Source of the DNA: Arthrobacter sp. ov407
Lineage (GTDB): Bacteria; Actinomycetota; Actinomycetes; Actinomycetales; Micrococcaceae
Length of the DNA stretch: 64,000 bases
Direction: 5' to 3'
Assembly (NCBI RefSeq): GCF_900102895.1
Contig: NZ_FNGD01000005.1
Location: 124,001 to 188,000 of the forward strand
The notes beneath the pieces are model-generated. The model was not told the origin of the DNA, did no database searches, and saw only the letters and a program-made list of their open reading frames with translations. Shown piece after piece: positions 24,265-32,791 of this stretch (positions within the stretch are counted from its first letter, which is position 1; each line of letters starts with the position of its first letter). The position numbers and the translations under genes are program-made.

Positions 24265-25710
24265 ATGCTGTGGCACAGCGCGCACATGGAAAGATCGTTA
24301 CGCGGACGCCCATCGTTCACGTCTCCTTCGTCGGGAGACAACGGCAGAGCTCGGACATCACCGGGCGGTCGATGGTTGCTTGCCGTTCTGTCCCTCGAGT
24401 CGGTATTGGCGTTGTCAATACTCCTGCCTGTCATGTTTGGTCTTGAGCCGTGGGGCGGCCGCGAGGTCCCCGCCAGGGTGTCCACCCTCGCCTCGATCCT
24501 GCTCCTTCCGGTCGTCCTTCATGCCGCCTGGCGCCTTATTCGGCAACAGCACCGTGATCGGATCGAGGCGTTCACTACCGCCAGCCTCATGGACACGGTC
24601 CTGAGCACGACCCGGGGATGGCTTTGGGCTGTAGGAGCAGACGGCCGGTTCACCTTCTCCAGCCTGGCAAGTCGGGAATTACTAGGCTATGAGCCCTCCG
24701 ACCTGGTGGGACGCCCATGCAGTCTCATCATCGACCTTGCTGACCTCAAGACCGCGCGGAAACCAAATGCAGGCGCGGGCCGGGGAGGGCTTTTGCTGTC
24801 CGTCCGCCACCGGGGTGGGCGGCGTCTGAGCGTTGAGGTCGTCTGCCGGCGCCGATTCGACAGGGAAGGCCGGGGGTCAGGATTCGAGGGAATCGCGCGG
24901 CCGCTGGATATCTCCAGGGCAGGGAGCCCGGAGGACCAGGAAATCAGCGCGCGCCTCGATCGCCTGTTCGCGACCCGGACACTGATCACGGCGTTTCAGC
25001 CGATCTGTCATTTGGGAACCGGCGAGATTGTCGGTGCCGAAGCGCTCACTCGATTCGTCAGCTCTCCCTTCAGGTCTCCGGATCAATGGTTCGACGAGGC
25101 GGATTCAATCGGACGTGGCCTCGAACTCGAATTCCTTGCCCTGGAAACGGCGATGCTCGCCGCAGCGGATCTTCCTGCCCCTCTCTATATCGCCGTAAAT
25201 CTCTCCCCGTCGGCGTGCCTTGACCCGAGGCTAAGTGACATCTTGAGGGATTCCGGTCTGAATCCCGGGCGAATCGTCGTGGAGCTGACTGAGCGCTCAG
25301 CCGTTGCTGACTATGCTCGTCTCGCAGCGGCACTGGCCCCGCTTAGAAGCGCTGGCCTACGCATAGCGGTCGACGACGTCGGCGCCGGGTTCTCGTCCAT
25401 GCGCCACATCCTGAGGCTCAGCCCAGAACTGATCAAACTTGACCGGACCATCGTTGCGGGAATCGACAAGGACCCCAAGCAGAGAGCCCTATGCACGGCG
25501 ATGGTCAGCTTCTCATCACAAATCGGGGCAAGCCTGGTCGCCGAGGGAATCGAAACCAATGCAGAACTAACCGCCGTTACCGAAATGGGAGTGAACACCG
25601 GGCAGGGCTACCTCTTGGGTCGGCCGTCTGTGCTTCCGTCGGACTGGTCCCATTGGAGGCCGTGGAACCGGTCGTCACCGAGTGGATGTGCCGAATCACG
25701 TGACACCTAA
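24265..25710 (+). CDS. PAS-EAL cyclic di-GMP phosphodiesterase with a membrane N-terminus
   Basis: The protein of 481 residues probably has two membrane helices near 33-80, a PAS domain around 110-215 (WLWAVGADGRFTFSSLASRE and LLGYEPSDLVGR), and an EAL domain from about 235 to 465. The EAL catalytic set is present: GAEALTRF, AVNLSPSA, VVELTERS, DDVGAGFSS, IKLDRTIV, LVAEGIET and GQGYLLGRP. It should split c-di-GMP. The frame remains open upstream to 24137 with protein-like sequence (RRAVEDIWRYWPQLTHYRIE), but there is no start codon there. The start at 24265 is therefore uncertain, and the gene may be fused to the end of another. Confidence 0.88.
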   Translation: MLWHSAHMERSLRGRPSFTSPSSGDNGRARTSPGGRWLLAVLSLESVLALSILLPVMFGLEPWGGREVPARVSTLASILLLPVVLHAAWRLIRQQHRDRIEAFTTASLMDTVLSTTRGWLWAVGADGRFTFSSLASRELLGYEPSDLVGRPCSLIIDLADLKTARKPNAGAGRGGLLLSVRHRGGRRLSVEVVCRRRFDREGRGSGFEGIARPLDISRAGSPEDQEISARLDRLFATRTLITAFQPICHLGTGEIVGAEALTRFVSSPFRSPDQWFDEADSIGRGLELEFLALETAMLAAADLPAPLYIAVNLSPSACLDPRLSDILRDSGLNPGRIVVELTERSAVADYARLAAALAPLRSAGLRIAVDDVGAGFSSMRHILRLSPELIKLDRTIVAGIDKDPKQRALCTAMVSFSSQIGASLVAEGIETNAELTAVTEMGVNTGQGYLLGRPSVLPSDWSHWRPWNRSSPSGCAESRDT

Positions 25711-25825
25711 CGGGTCGATCCCTCGAAGCCGGCCAGTCTCCCGACCAATGTTCCTGACGGGCGCGAGTTTGCGCGCTTTGCCCGGCTCGGAGAACCAACG
25801 CCACGACTATGTGGAAAGTATTCAG

Positions 25826-26560
25826 ATGACGACAGCTTTTGAAACCGTTCTTTGGACGATGCTCACAGGTGTAGACGCCGCCCTGGACCATATTCGGGTT
25901 GCTGCGGTTGAATCAGGTTTCCGGCCCTCGTCCGGCGATGAGGAAAGTATCAATATCGACGTGCCATTTTCCCTCCGCAAGCGACGCAAAGCGGTGCGGT
26001 TTACTGGAGCGGCATCGCCGTCCCCACATGGGGCAGTCATCGCCTGGACAGCAGGTCCCGGTCCGCTGAACGATGAGCACCTGGCCCGTATGGAGGAAAA
26101 GCTGCCCGAGGGGGTCATGGATTACCACGGGCTTGAGGACGCCGCGTTAAGGGCAGGTCTCTCCTTGGGCGGGCGGACTGAGTTACGTGCCGTCGTCCGT
26201 GCGCTGGCTCGAGACGAAACCGTCCGGGCTATCGGGAAGGGGCACCTGAACGAGACCGCAGGGTACATCGTCCTTACGCCCAAGCGCCTCCTCGTCATCG
26301 AAGCATCCGGCCTCGGTTCAGAGACCCTCGTTGACGCCCCCTGCGAGTCCATCGAGGCACTTTCGCTGGGCAAGAGAACCACCGGAGAGACCCTTAGGAT
26401 CGTCCTGCCTCAAGGCCCGATCGTGATTTCACGACTCGGCCACGGGGAAGGCCACGGCATCGTCAAGAGCTGTAGGGATGACCAGAAGGAACGGGCCCGC
26501 GTCGTCCCCTCTTCGGCGCCCCACCGATTGCAAGCAGGCCCAGGAATCCGAAAACCATGA
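25826..26560 (+). CDS. PH-domain (YokE-like) protein, 244 aa
   Basis: The start is taken at ATG 25826 (MTTAFETVLWTMLTGVDAAL). The C-terminal third looks like a bacterial PH-like domain: GYIVLTPKRLLVIEASGLGS, then DAPCESIEALSLGKRTTGE, with the alternating strands of that fold. The N-terminal half has a mixed alpha/beta pattern I do not recognise. It is soluble. The stop overlaps the start of the next small gene (ATGA), so they form an operon. PH-like proteins of this type are thought to bind membranes or partner proteins. Confidence 0.6.
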   Translation: MTTAFETVLWTMLTGVDAALDHIRVAAVESGFRPSSGDEESINIDVPFSLRKRRKAVRFTGAASPSPHGAVIAWTAGPGPLNDEHLARMEEKLPEGVMDYHGLEDAALRAGLSLGGRTELRAVVRALARDETVRAIGKGHLNETAGYIVLTPKRLLVIEASGLGSETLVDAPCESIEALSLGKRTTGETLRIVLPQGPIVISRLGHGEGHGIVKSCRDDQKERARVVPSSAPHRLQAGPGIRKP

Positions 26561-26715
26561 CAGCAGATGACATCCCGCCGAACTTGTGGCTTGTGCTGCA
26601 GGGGCCCGTGTTTGCATCCCCGCCGGATAAGGACGACAGAAAGCGAACCGCCCAAATGGCAGCCGGTGCCTTGATGGTACGAGAACTGCCGCGGAAGAGC
26701 GGGCAGACACGCTGA
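26557..26715 (+). CDS. Small protein, 52 aa, coupled to the PH-domain gene
   Basis: The ATG at 26557 overlaps the upstream stop in ATGA form. The product begins MTADDIPPNLWLVLQGPVFA and ends ALMVRELPRKSGQTR, with a basic C-terminal tail. Coupling to the PH-domain gene is the main evidence that it is translated. No family is recognised. The 200 bases after it hold nothing I can identify. Confidence 0.45.
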   Translation: MTADDIPPNLWLVLQGPVFASPPDKDDRKRTAQMAAGALMVRELPRKSGQTR

Positions 26716-26917
26716 ACCGGGACGTTGGCACAACATATCCGTCAGCTCACCGAAAACGGCCCACGATGGGCACTACTCCCGGTGTTTCGGGGGATTTGCC
26801 TAACACCGGTTCGAGCTAGCTCAGGATCCCCAGGTTCCGGCCCGGTTCATCAGCGCTTTGTGCTGTCGTGCCCGGCGACGGGAACTACCTCAACCTTGCT
26901 GCCCGTGGGTTGGGTGT

Positions 26918-28534
26918 TCATGCGTTGACCTCGTCCTTTGCGTCTGTTGCGGCTTCGACCGTTCCGTCGATCCGGCGGTTCAGGTGCCACGGGTTAGCGT
27001 CCTGAAGCGGTGCCGGCAACAGTTCCTGGGGGAGGTTCTGGTAGGCGACCGGCCGCAGGAAGCGGTTGATTGCCAGCGTACCCACGGAGGTGGTTTTCGT
27101 ATCCGATGTTGCGGGGAACGGGCCGCCGTGGACCATGGCATAGCCAACTTCGACGCCGGTGGGCCAGCCGTTGACGATGATGCGCCCCACTTTCTGTTCG
27201 AGTGCGGGTAGCAGCTGGGCCGCCGTCGGGTAGTCCTCTTCGGTGAGCTGCAGGGAAGCGGTGAGCTGCCCTTCGAGCCGGTTGGTTGCCTCTAGGAGTT
27301 CGTCAATGGAGGAGTAGCGGATCACCAGGGAGGCGGCACCGAAGATTTCGGCGTGCAACACGTCGTTGCTGACAAAGTCGGCGATGCCGGTTCCGAAGAT
27401 GGTGGGTGCGGGTGCGTTTTCCGTGGGCCCGGCGGTGCCCTGACCGACGACGGTCACGTTCCCGGCGGCGCAGAGCGCCGTGGCGCCGGCGTTCCAGGAC
27501 CCGGCGATGCCTTCGGTCAGCATGGTCTGGCCGGCGCAGGCGGATACTGCGCGTCCGACGGCGGCAGAGAGTTTGTCGCCTGCCTCACCTGCGGGGGCGA
27601 ACAGCAGGCCGGGGGAGGTGCAGAGCTGGCCGGAGCTGTCGGTGACGGCTGTGACGTACTGCCGGGCAAGCGCGCTGATTTCGTCGGCGTTGCCGGCGAT
27701 GGCGCCGGGGAAGACGAAGACCGGGTTGAGCGAGGACATTTCCGCATAGACCGGGATGGGTTCCGGCCGGGCGGCGGCCGTGCGCATCAGGGCGATGCCG
27801 GCGGACTGCGAACCGGTGAAGCCGACGGCCTTGATGGCCGGATCAGCGACGAGAGCCTGGCCGATGCTGGCCCCGGGGCCGTAGATCAGCGAGAAGACAC
27901 CGGGGTGCAGGCCCAGGTCCTTGACGGCCTTGGCGATGGCCTGGCCGACGAGTTCGCTGGTGCCCGGGTGGGCGTTGTGGGCTTTGAAGACCACGGGGCA
28001 GCCGGCGGCGAGGGCCGAGGCGGTGTCTCCTCCCGCCGTCGAGAAAGCCAGCGGGAAGTTGCTGGCGCCGAAGACGGCCACCGGGCCCAGCGGGATCTGG
28101 CGCTGTCGGATGTCAGCGCGGGGGAGCGGTGTGCGCTCCGGCAGGGCCGGATCGATGCGGGCGCCGCGGAAGTCGCCCTGGCGGACCACCGTGGCAAACA
28201 GCCGCAGCTGGCCGGTGGTGCGGGCGCATTCACCCTGCAGCCGGGCAGCGGGCAGGCCGGTCTCCTGGCCCGCGCGGATGATCAGTTCGTCGCCGATGGC
28301 TTCGATGTTGTCCGCGATGGCTTCCAGGAAGCTTGCGTGCGTCTCGGGGTCGAGCGTGCTGAAGGACGCGTACGCCCCGGCGGCAGCGGCGGTGGCTGCC
28401 TTGAGCTGCTCCTCGGTGAGCAGCGTATAGGCCGGTTGGAGCTGTTCGTTGCTGGCGGGGTTGAAGCCGAAGGCGGTCCTGCCTTCGCCTGCGACGGGCT
28501 GTCCGGCGATCAGGGAATGTCCGGTGAGTGTCAC
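26918..28534 (-). CDS. Alpha-ketoglutaric semialdehyde dehydrogenase (NADP+ aldehyde dehydrogenase)
   Basis: The 538-residue protein is an aldehyde dehydrogenase of the 2,5-dioxovalerate (ketoglutarate semialdehyde) group. It has VAVFGASNFPLAFSTAGGDT, VVFKAHNAHPGTSELVGQAI and, for the NAD(P) pocket, AVGFTGSQSAG. The base Glu is in YAEMSSLNPVFVFPG and the nucleophile Cys in DSSGQLCTSPGLLF. The last step of pentose or hexaric acid breakdown uses this enzyme to make 2-oxoglutarate. A fragment of an enolase-superfamily sugar-acid dehydratase lies upstream on the same strand, in agreement with that pathway. The rest of the pathway is not in the window. Confidence 0.88.
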   Translation of the reverse strand: MTLTGHSLIAGQPVAGEGRTAFGFNPASNEQLQPAYTLLTEEQLKAATAAAAGAYASFSTLDPETHASFLEAIADNIEAIGDELIIRAGQETGLPAARLQGECARTTGQLRLFATVVRQGDFRGARIDPALPERTPLPRADIRQRQIPLGPVAVFGASNFPLAFSTAGGDTASALAAGCPVVFKAHNAHPGTSELVGQAIAKAVKDLGLHPGVFSLIYGPGASIGQALVADPAIKAVGFTGSQSAGIALMRTAAARPEPIPVYAEMSSLNPVFVFPGAIAGNADEISALARQYVTAVTDSSGQLCTSPGLLFAPAGEAGDKLSAAVGRAVSACAGQTMLTEGIAGSWNAGATALCAAGNVTVVGQGTAGPTENAPAPTIFGTGIADFVSNDVLHAEIFGAASLVIRYSSIDELLEATNRLEGQLTASLQLTEEDYPTAAQLLPALEQKVGRIIVNGWPTGVEVGYAMVHGGPFPATSDTKTTSVGTLAINRFLRPVAYQNLPQELLPAPLQDANPWHLNRRIDGTVEAATDAKDEVNA

Positions 28535-28653
28535 GGTTCTTACTCCTAGGCGTGAGTGGATCAGGAGAGAGTGGAACAGGCGGTGACGCGTCTGACTGAA
28601 CCGGAGCTTTGGCCTCCGGGATTATCAGTCAGTATCACAGGCGGGATTCCGTC

Positions 28654-28830
28654 TCAGCAGTAGGCGAAGGATCCGTCAGGCCTTGTTGGCAGTTGACGTT
28701 CCCAATGGATGTAGTTGTCCTCTGGCAGAGCCGCCTCGTCAATGTCAACTCCCCAGCCGGGACGGTCCGGGGGCAGTTCAAGGTGGCCGTGCACGGGTAG
28801 GTAAGGGTCGGGGCAGAACTCACTTGACGA
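28654..28830 (-). pseudogene. C-terminal remnant of an enolase-superfamily sugar-acid dehydratase
   Basis: The frame reads FCPDPYLPVHGHLELPPDRP then GWGVDIDEAALPEDNYIHWE to a stop at 28654. This matches the end of mandelate racemase-type dehydratases, where PGLGVDIDE is conserved. The upstream part is missing. It lies ahead of the ketoglutarate-semialdehyde dehydrogenase gene, its usual pathway partner. Confidence 0.55.
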
Positions 28831-29099
28831 TGTCAATTTCGAACAATGATCCTTTCGTTGCTGAGTCGTCAGGAGGGGAGAGGCGGAAGGCCACGGACAT
28901 GATGATGGCCATCAGGCGTTCCGGCTTCTACATCGTCAATGAACACCCAGCTCGTGGGATCGGTCAGGTGGGGGAGCGCCGAGTAGATTCCGTCGATCGA
29001 GCGCCGCAATTGTCCAGATACCTCGCCACAATTGGGGCTGCGCTACGGCTCCAGCATGATGAATTCCTGCGGCGCCTTCGACTGGCTTCGATGCTTGGG

Positions 29100-29131
29100 G
29101 GCCGTCCGGGGATCAGGATCCCCGAACGGCC
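29100..29131. terminator. Strong hairpin
   Basis: GGCCGTCCGGGGATC and GGATCCCCGAACGGCC form an almost perfect 15-bp stem around a one-base centre, with one mismatch. It lies beyond the 3' end of the decayed AhpD copy and could end the thioredoxin transcript. No T-run is present. Confidence 0.45.
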
Positions 29132-29139
29132 ACGGGCTC

Positions 29140-29466
29140 GGCTTTGCTGTTCTCATTCAGGGGCAATTGTGTTGCAGCTTCTGTTATCGAGAGCACGGCC
29201 GCTTCCCGCTCGCTGACGAGAGGCGGGTCTCGCTACACCGGTAACAGCTCGAGCTTCTGCTGTGTGACGCCGGCAATGTAGATCAAGTCAGAAAGGCATC
29301 CGTTGAGTTGTGACACGCGCAGATTGATGAGTTCGCTTTCGGTGCAAACCGGCCCCTGCCGGAGGGCTTCCTTCGAGGCGACGGTCGCATCGGCCGTCGG
29401 GGCCTTCCCCGCTTCTGGAAGGGTCTTGTCCAGGTAGGGAAGCGTTTCCCCTCCCGAACACATCAA
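29140..29466 (-). pseudogene. AhpD-like gene, copy 2, heavily decayed
   Basis: The start, TLPYLDKTLPEAGKA, and RVSQLNGCL match the copy at 19298-19920. The CxxC centre is lost: the stretch after NGCL reads SDLIYIAG instead of FCLDLH. The frame ends at 29233, and only traces of similarity go on to about 29140. Its start overlaps the stop of thioredoxin copy 2, as in copy 1. Confidence 0.65.
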
Positions 29467-29843
29467 TTCTCCGGCGCTGACTTATCGTTCTGAGCGGCGA
29501 TGACTGCGCGAACCTCGCGCATGTCGAGGCTCTTGACGGACTCTACGGCCTGCGCGAGAGCGTCGGCCGGAAGAGCGCCCGCCTGGCTGAAGACGAGGAC
29601 ACCCTCACGAAACGCCATCAGAGTCGGAATCGAAGTGATCCCCGCGGCCGCCGCCGTGCGCTGCTCGGCCTCCATGTCGAGCTTGCCGTGAACAATGTCG
29701 GGATTATCTTTTGCGGATTGCTCAAAGACCGGGGCGAACTGCTTGCAAGGGCCGCACCACGTGGCCCAAAAATCAACGAGGACGATGTTGCTGTCCTTGA
29801 TGGTGGTCTCGAAATTGTCGTCAGTGAGCTCGACGGTTGTCAT
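29463..29843 (-). CDS. trxA: Thioredoxin, copy 2
   Basis: The 126-residue protein has the active site FWATWCGPCKQFAPVFEQSA and the cis-proline loop SIPTLMAFREG. Its end, NDKSAPEN, is as in copy 1. By eye about 20 of 126 residues differ from copy 1 at 19917, spread along the protein, so the duplication is old and both copies appear to be kept functional. The ATG at 29843 follows a purine-rich stretch. It lies 30 bases downstream of a GNAT gene, in the same order as copy 1. Confidence 0.92.
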   Translation of the reverse strand: MTTVELTDDNFETTIKDSNIVLVDFWATWCGPCKQFAPVFEQSAKDNPDIVHGKLDMEAEQRTAAAAGITSIPTLMAFREGVLVFSQAGALPADALAQAVESVKSLDMREVRAVIAAQNDKSAPEN

Positions 29844-29873
29844 AATGTTCCCTTCCTCGGTACATCTGTCGTA

Positions 29874-30323
29874 TCAAGCGGTTTTCAGGTGAGTTGGACG
29901 TGAAATCGGGCGTAAACTCAGCCCTCGCCTCGCGGTGCTATTGCCCGGGATGGCCAAATCGAGAACATCGGCATACTCGGGATGCGCGCTAACGAATTCG
30001 GCCGCGAACGGACAAGTGATAGTGACGGTCGCTCCCTGCGCCCGAAGCTTGTGAAGGATGCCGTCGAGGAGCCTTGCAGGGATGCCCTTACCTCGGAACG
30101 CTGGGAACACGGAGGTCGCCAGCAGTGAGACTCGGTTGACTGCTTTGCTGTAAATGACGCCAGCGACGATTTCACCACCCAATACGGCTTCGTATATGCC
30201 GAGGCCACTGTTTTCGGTGATGATGAAATCTTCCGCACCGGGCGCGGTCGTTGCCGGCACCACGTTTGCACCCTCTTGCTCTGTGCCGGTCAGGGTGACC
30301 ATACTCTCCGCGGTTCCCGCCAT
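29874..30323 (-). CDS. Small GNAT acetyltransferase (PF14542 type), copy 2, intact
   Basis: The 149-residue protein has the compact GNAT fold of the PF14542 (YjdJ-like) family. GIYEAVLGGEIVAGVIYSKA is the first sheet, RVSLLATSVFPAFRGKGIPA the acetyl-CoA loop, and VTITCPFAAEFVSAHPEYAD the typical CPF-xx-F-xx-HPEY end. Members acetylate small or unknown substrates. The start is the ATG at 30323 after CTAGGAGCC. The C-terminal 20 residues (GLSLRPISRPTHLKTA) differ from other copies and may be read-through of joined sequence. Confidence 0.82.
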   Translation of the reverse strand: MAGTAESMVTLTGTEQEGANVVPATTAPGAEDFIITENSGLGIYEAVLGGEIVAGVIYSKAVNRVSLLATSVFPAFRGKGIPARLLDGILHKLRAQGATVTITCPFAAEFVSAHPEYADVLDLAIPGNSTARRGLSLRPISRPTHLKTA

Positions 30324-30388
30324 CCTGGCTCCTAGTCGTTCCGATTGTGGGCTGCACCTACCTATATGCGTCGATCCTTCGCGCCGTC

Positions 30389-31009
30389 TTACCAACAACC
30401 TCTATCGCGATCGGCTTTGCCGACCGAATGTGCCACAACTACATCCCTCCCGCGATGTAAGACGCTGTAGTTTGGCGCCGCGAACGCCTCAAGAATTTTG
30501 ATGAGAGGCAATCGCATGACCAGCCCGATGCCGGCAGCGGCTTTGACACCCGGCCGAGGGCCTTGGACTACTTTCCAAATGAAAAGCCCAGGCAAACCTT
30601 GAAATAAGGGAGCACCAAAAACCATCCAGTCCAGACTCATGTGTCCTGGCCCCGTGATTGCTATGGGCGTTGTGGCGGCGGCGAGAACAAAGGTGTACTC
30701 CCATCCCCCGGAAGTCAGGAGGACGCCGTTCTTGCGATGGACGGTCCAGGCCGCAACAAGCATCAGGGCGACAACTGCCGCTGAGGCGAGTGGTGTCAGG
30801 AGGCCGGCGGCAAGGGCAATCCCTGCGGCAATTTCAGTGATCGCGACCAACCACGCATGGAAGGTAGCCTGGCGCACGCCCAGGCTTGTGAACCACTTGC
30901 TTGTCCCGGCTATCCTGCCGCCGAGGAAGAGTTTGTTGTAGCCGTGAATTGCCGTGGTGATGCCAATGCTGAGCCTAAGCACGAGACGAGCTATATCGAA
31001 ACTGTTCAT
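30389..31009 (-). CDS. DoxX-family membrane protein with an altered C-terminus
   Basis: The first 150 residues show the DoxX four-helix membrane fold: ARLVLRLSIGITTAIHGYNK, then EIAAGIALAAGLLTPLASAA and later helices. DoxX proteins associate with oxidoreductases and thiosulfate or thiol stress. From about residue 155 the reading frame runs into a copy of the DUF5709 gene start and its promoter box (30430-30560, on the other strand), giving a foreign basic tail. The original end of the gene was replaced when that segment was duplicated. It is divergent from the nitrobenzoate transporter. Confidence 0.75.
   Translation of the reverse strand: MNSFDIARLVLRLSIGITTAIHGYNKLFLGGRIAGTSKWFTSLGVRQATFHAWLVAITEIAAGIALAAGLLTPLASAAVVALMLVAAWTVHRKNGVLLTSGGWEYTFVLAAATTPIAITGPGHMSLDWMVFGAPLFQGLPGLFIWKVVQGPRPGVKAAAGIGLVMRLPLIKILEAFAAPNYSVLHRGRDVVVAHSVGKADRDRGCW
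30430..30485 (+). promoter_or_regulatory. 56-nt conserved box, orphan copy
   Basis: The blocks are GTGCCACAAC, GATGTAAGAC and TTTGGCGCCGCGAAC, with the same spacing as the other three. Downstream is only a 25-codon stub of the DUF5709 gene from about 30518. It lies inside the reading frame of the DoxX gene on the other strand. Confidence 0.55.
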
Positions 31010-31170
31010 GACTGAACCCCGCCTGCGGAGGCGACCTCATTCGCGTGAGCCACGGCGATAGGGCAGAAGTTGCTCAGCCTGAGTGCCATATTGGCGGTCA
31101 AGGCGCAGCGGGATGCCGTAATCATTGTCCTTCTATCAGTGGATCGTCGGGTCTCGGGCAGGCCGGCAGG

Positions 31171-31199
31171 TTACGTTACAAGTATTGACTGTAACGTAA
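31171..31199. promoter_or_regulatory. Operator overlapping the -35 box of the aromatic-acid transporter promoter
   Basis: TTACGTTACA and TGTAACGTAA are perfect inverted arms around a 9-base spacer, AGTATTGAC. TTGACT at its centre is a good -35 box, and TAATTT is 17 bases further as a -10. A repressor here would block transcription. The TetR at 32792-33469 is the likely binder, because related sites precede the lyase gene and 38889. Confidence 0.8.
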
Positions 31200-31323
31200 G
31201 TCTAGACTAATTTGATGTTGTCCGCATCACATGTGCTCCCTAGTGGGCAACATCCTGTCGGATCTGCCCATCGCAGATCCCCTCGGGCGGGCCCTCCGAC
31301 TAGAAACCAACGAAAGGCATGCG

Positions 31324-32688
31324 ATGTCCGTGAATGTCCCGCCCCCGATTGCGAAACTCCAAGCCCAAGAAGTTCGTCTGGCAGACGTAATCGATAACAG
31401 GCCGTTGGGCCGCTTCCATTACCTGATTCTCTTCTTGTCCGGCGCCGTCATGTTCTTGGACGGTTTCGATACCCAGTCCATAAGTTTTGCCGCTCCCGTG
31501 ATTGCCAAGGAATGGGGCCTCCCGGTAGCGGCGCTAGGACCCATTCTTTCCGCCGCGATCGTCGGGCTAATGATTGGGTATCTGGTGCTCTCTCCACTGG
31601 CTACCAGGTTCGGCCATCGGCGGGTTGTTATTTCCTGCACCGCCTTGTTCGGCGCCCTTACTTTGGCCTCGGCCCTGGCGATGGAGCCGGCCCATCTCAT
31701 AGCTTTGAGGTTCCTGACCGGCGCCGGCCTGGGGGCCGTGATCCCGAGCGTAGTCTCAGTGACCAGCGAGTTCGCCCCGAAACGGCACCGCTCAAGCTTC
31801 GTGATGTTTATCTACTGCTGGCTTGCCTTGGGCTTTGTTGCGGCCGGCATCTCATCCGGCTTCATCATTCCGCTTCTGGGATGGCGCATGATGTTTGTTG
31901 TCGGAGGCCTTTTGCCCTTGATACTGCTTGGGTTCCTCATCCGCTACCTCCCGGAGTCACCGTCCTTCGTCTTGAACAGGAAGAACGGACAAAAGCGGGT
32001 TCACATGACCCTGCAGCGACTCCAACCCAATCTTCAGGCCGCAGCCACCATCGTCAATGATGAGCAAACCTCCGCATCAATAAAGACCAGGGCGCTGGTT
32101 GTCGAGCTCTTCCGACGCAAGTGGCTGGCAAGCACAATCCTGTTGTGGCTGGCTTTTATTGCAAATCTTGCCGCGTTCTATTCGATCCAAAGCTGGCTGC
32201 CCACCATTGTGGGCTCCCTCGGCCGAGCTCCGGAGATCGTCATCGCTGCAACGGTTCTAACAACAATCGGTGGAATTGTTGCAGCCACGGCAATTGGCCC
32301 CGCAATGGACCGCATCAGCCCCTTCGGCACACTAGGAACCGTGTATCTTCTCGGTGCCGGGTTTGTCGTGGCGCTGGGCACCGTCTTAGGCGCGGGCACA
32401 GAGATACTCCTCGTAACTGCGTTCTTCACCGGAGCCTGCGTTACGGGAGGACAAATGAGTGTTATTGCGCTGGCAGCAGTGCTGTACCCACCCCACATGC
32501 GATCGACGGGGGTTGGATGGGCGTTAGGCGTGGGGCGCTTTGGAGGCGTCGCGGGGGCTGTGTTGGTGGGCGTTGCTTTGGGAGGTGGAATCTCGCCTCA
32601 GCAGGTTTTCCTGGTTATGGCGGGGGCCCTGGTGATCGCAGGAGCCAGTGTGCTGGTTCTGGGGCGCATGCACCGCCTAACGATGTGA
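31324..32688 (+). CDS. MFS aromatic acid:H+ symporter (AAHS/PcaK-type)
   Basis: This twelve-helix MFS protein of about 454 residues carries the AAHS-family mark LDGFDTQSISFAAP in helix 1 and LATRFGHRRVVI between helices 2 and 3. FLIRYLPESPSFVLNRK is the usual end of helix 6. Such transporters import 4-hydroxybenzoate, protocatechuate and similar acids. The start is the ATG at 31324 behind GAAAGG. Its promoter overlaps an operator, and the nitroreductase and lyase genes for 4-nitrobenzoate follow, so 4-nitrobenzoate or a related acid is the likely cargo. Confidence 0.87.
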   Translation: MSVNVPPPIAKLQAQEVRLADVIDNRPLGRFHYLILFLSGAVMFLDGFDTQSISFAAPVIAKEWGLPVAALGPILSAAIVGLMIGYLVLSPLATRFGHRRVVISCTALFGALTLASALAMEPAHLIALRFLTGAGLGAVIPSVVSVTSEFAPKRHRSSFVMFIYCWLALGFVAAGISSGFIIPLLGWRMMFVVGGLLPLILLGFLIRYLPESPSFVLNRKNGQKRVHMTLQRLQPNLQAAATIVNDEQTSASIKTRALVVELFRRKWLASTILLWLAFIANLAAFYSIQSWLPTIVGSLGRAPEIVIAATVLTTIGGIVAATAIGPAMDRISPFGTLGTVYLLGAGFVVALGTVLGAGTEILLVTAFFTGACVTGGQMSVIALAAVLYPPHMRSTGVGWALGVGRFGGVAGAVLVGVALGGGISPQQVFLVMAGALVIAGASVLVLGRMHRLTM

Positions 32689-32694
32689 TCGATG

Positions 32695-32733
32695 GCCCGG
32701 GCTGGTTCTCTTCACGGGAGAACCAGCCCGGGC
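32695..32733. terminator. Bidirectional terminator hairpin
   Basis: GCCCGGGCTGGTTCTC and GAGAACCAGCCCGGGC form a perfect 16-bp stem with a 7-base loop. It lies 7 bases after the transporter stop and between two convergent genes (transporter and TetR), so it can end both transcripts. Confidence 0.85.
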
Positions 32734-32791
32734 AAAACGTGGGCCCCGACGAGGATTTGATTCGAGCTGTTCGGGGGGAGCGTCGCGGGTT

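Noticed and set aside
27353..28549. Long plus-strand open frame (398 codons) opposite the aldehyde dehydrogenase
   Set aside because: Gly/Arg-rich translation with no domain; a codon-bias shadow of the well-supported minus-strand dehydrogenase.
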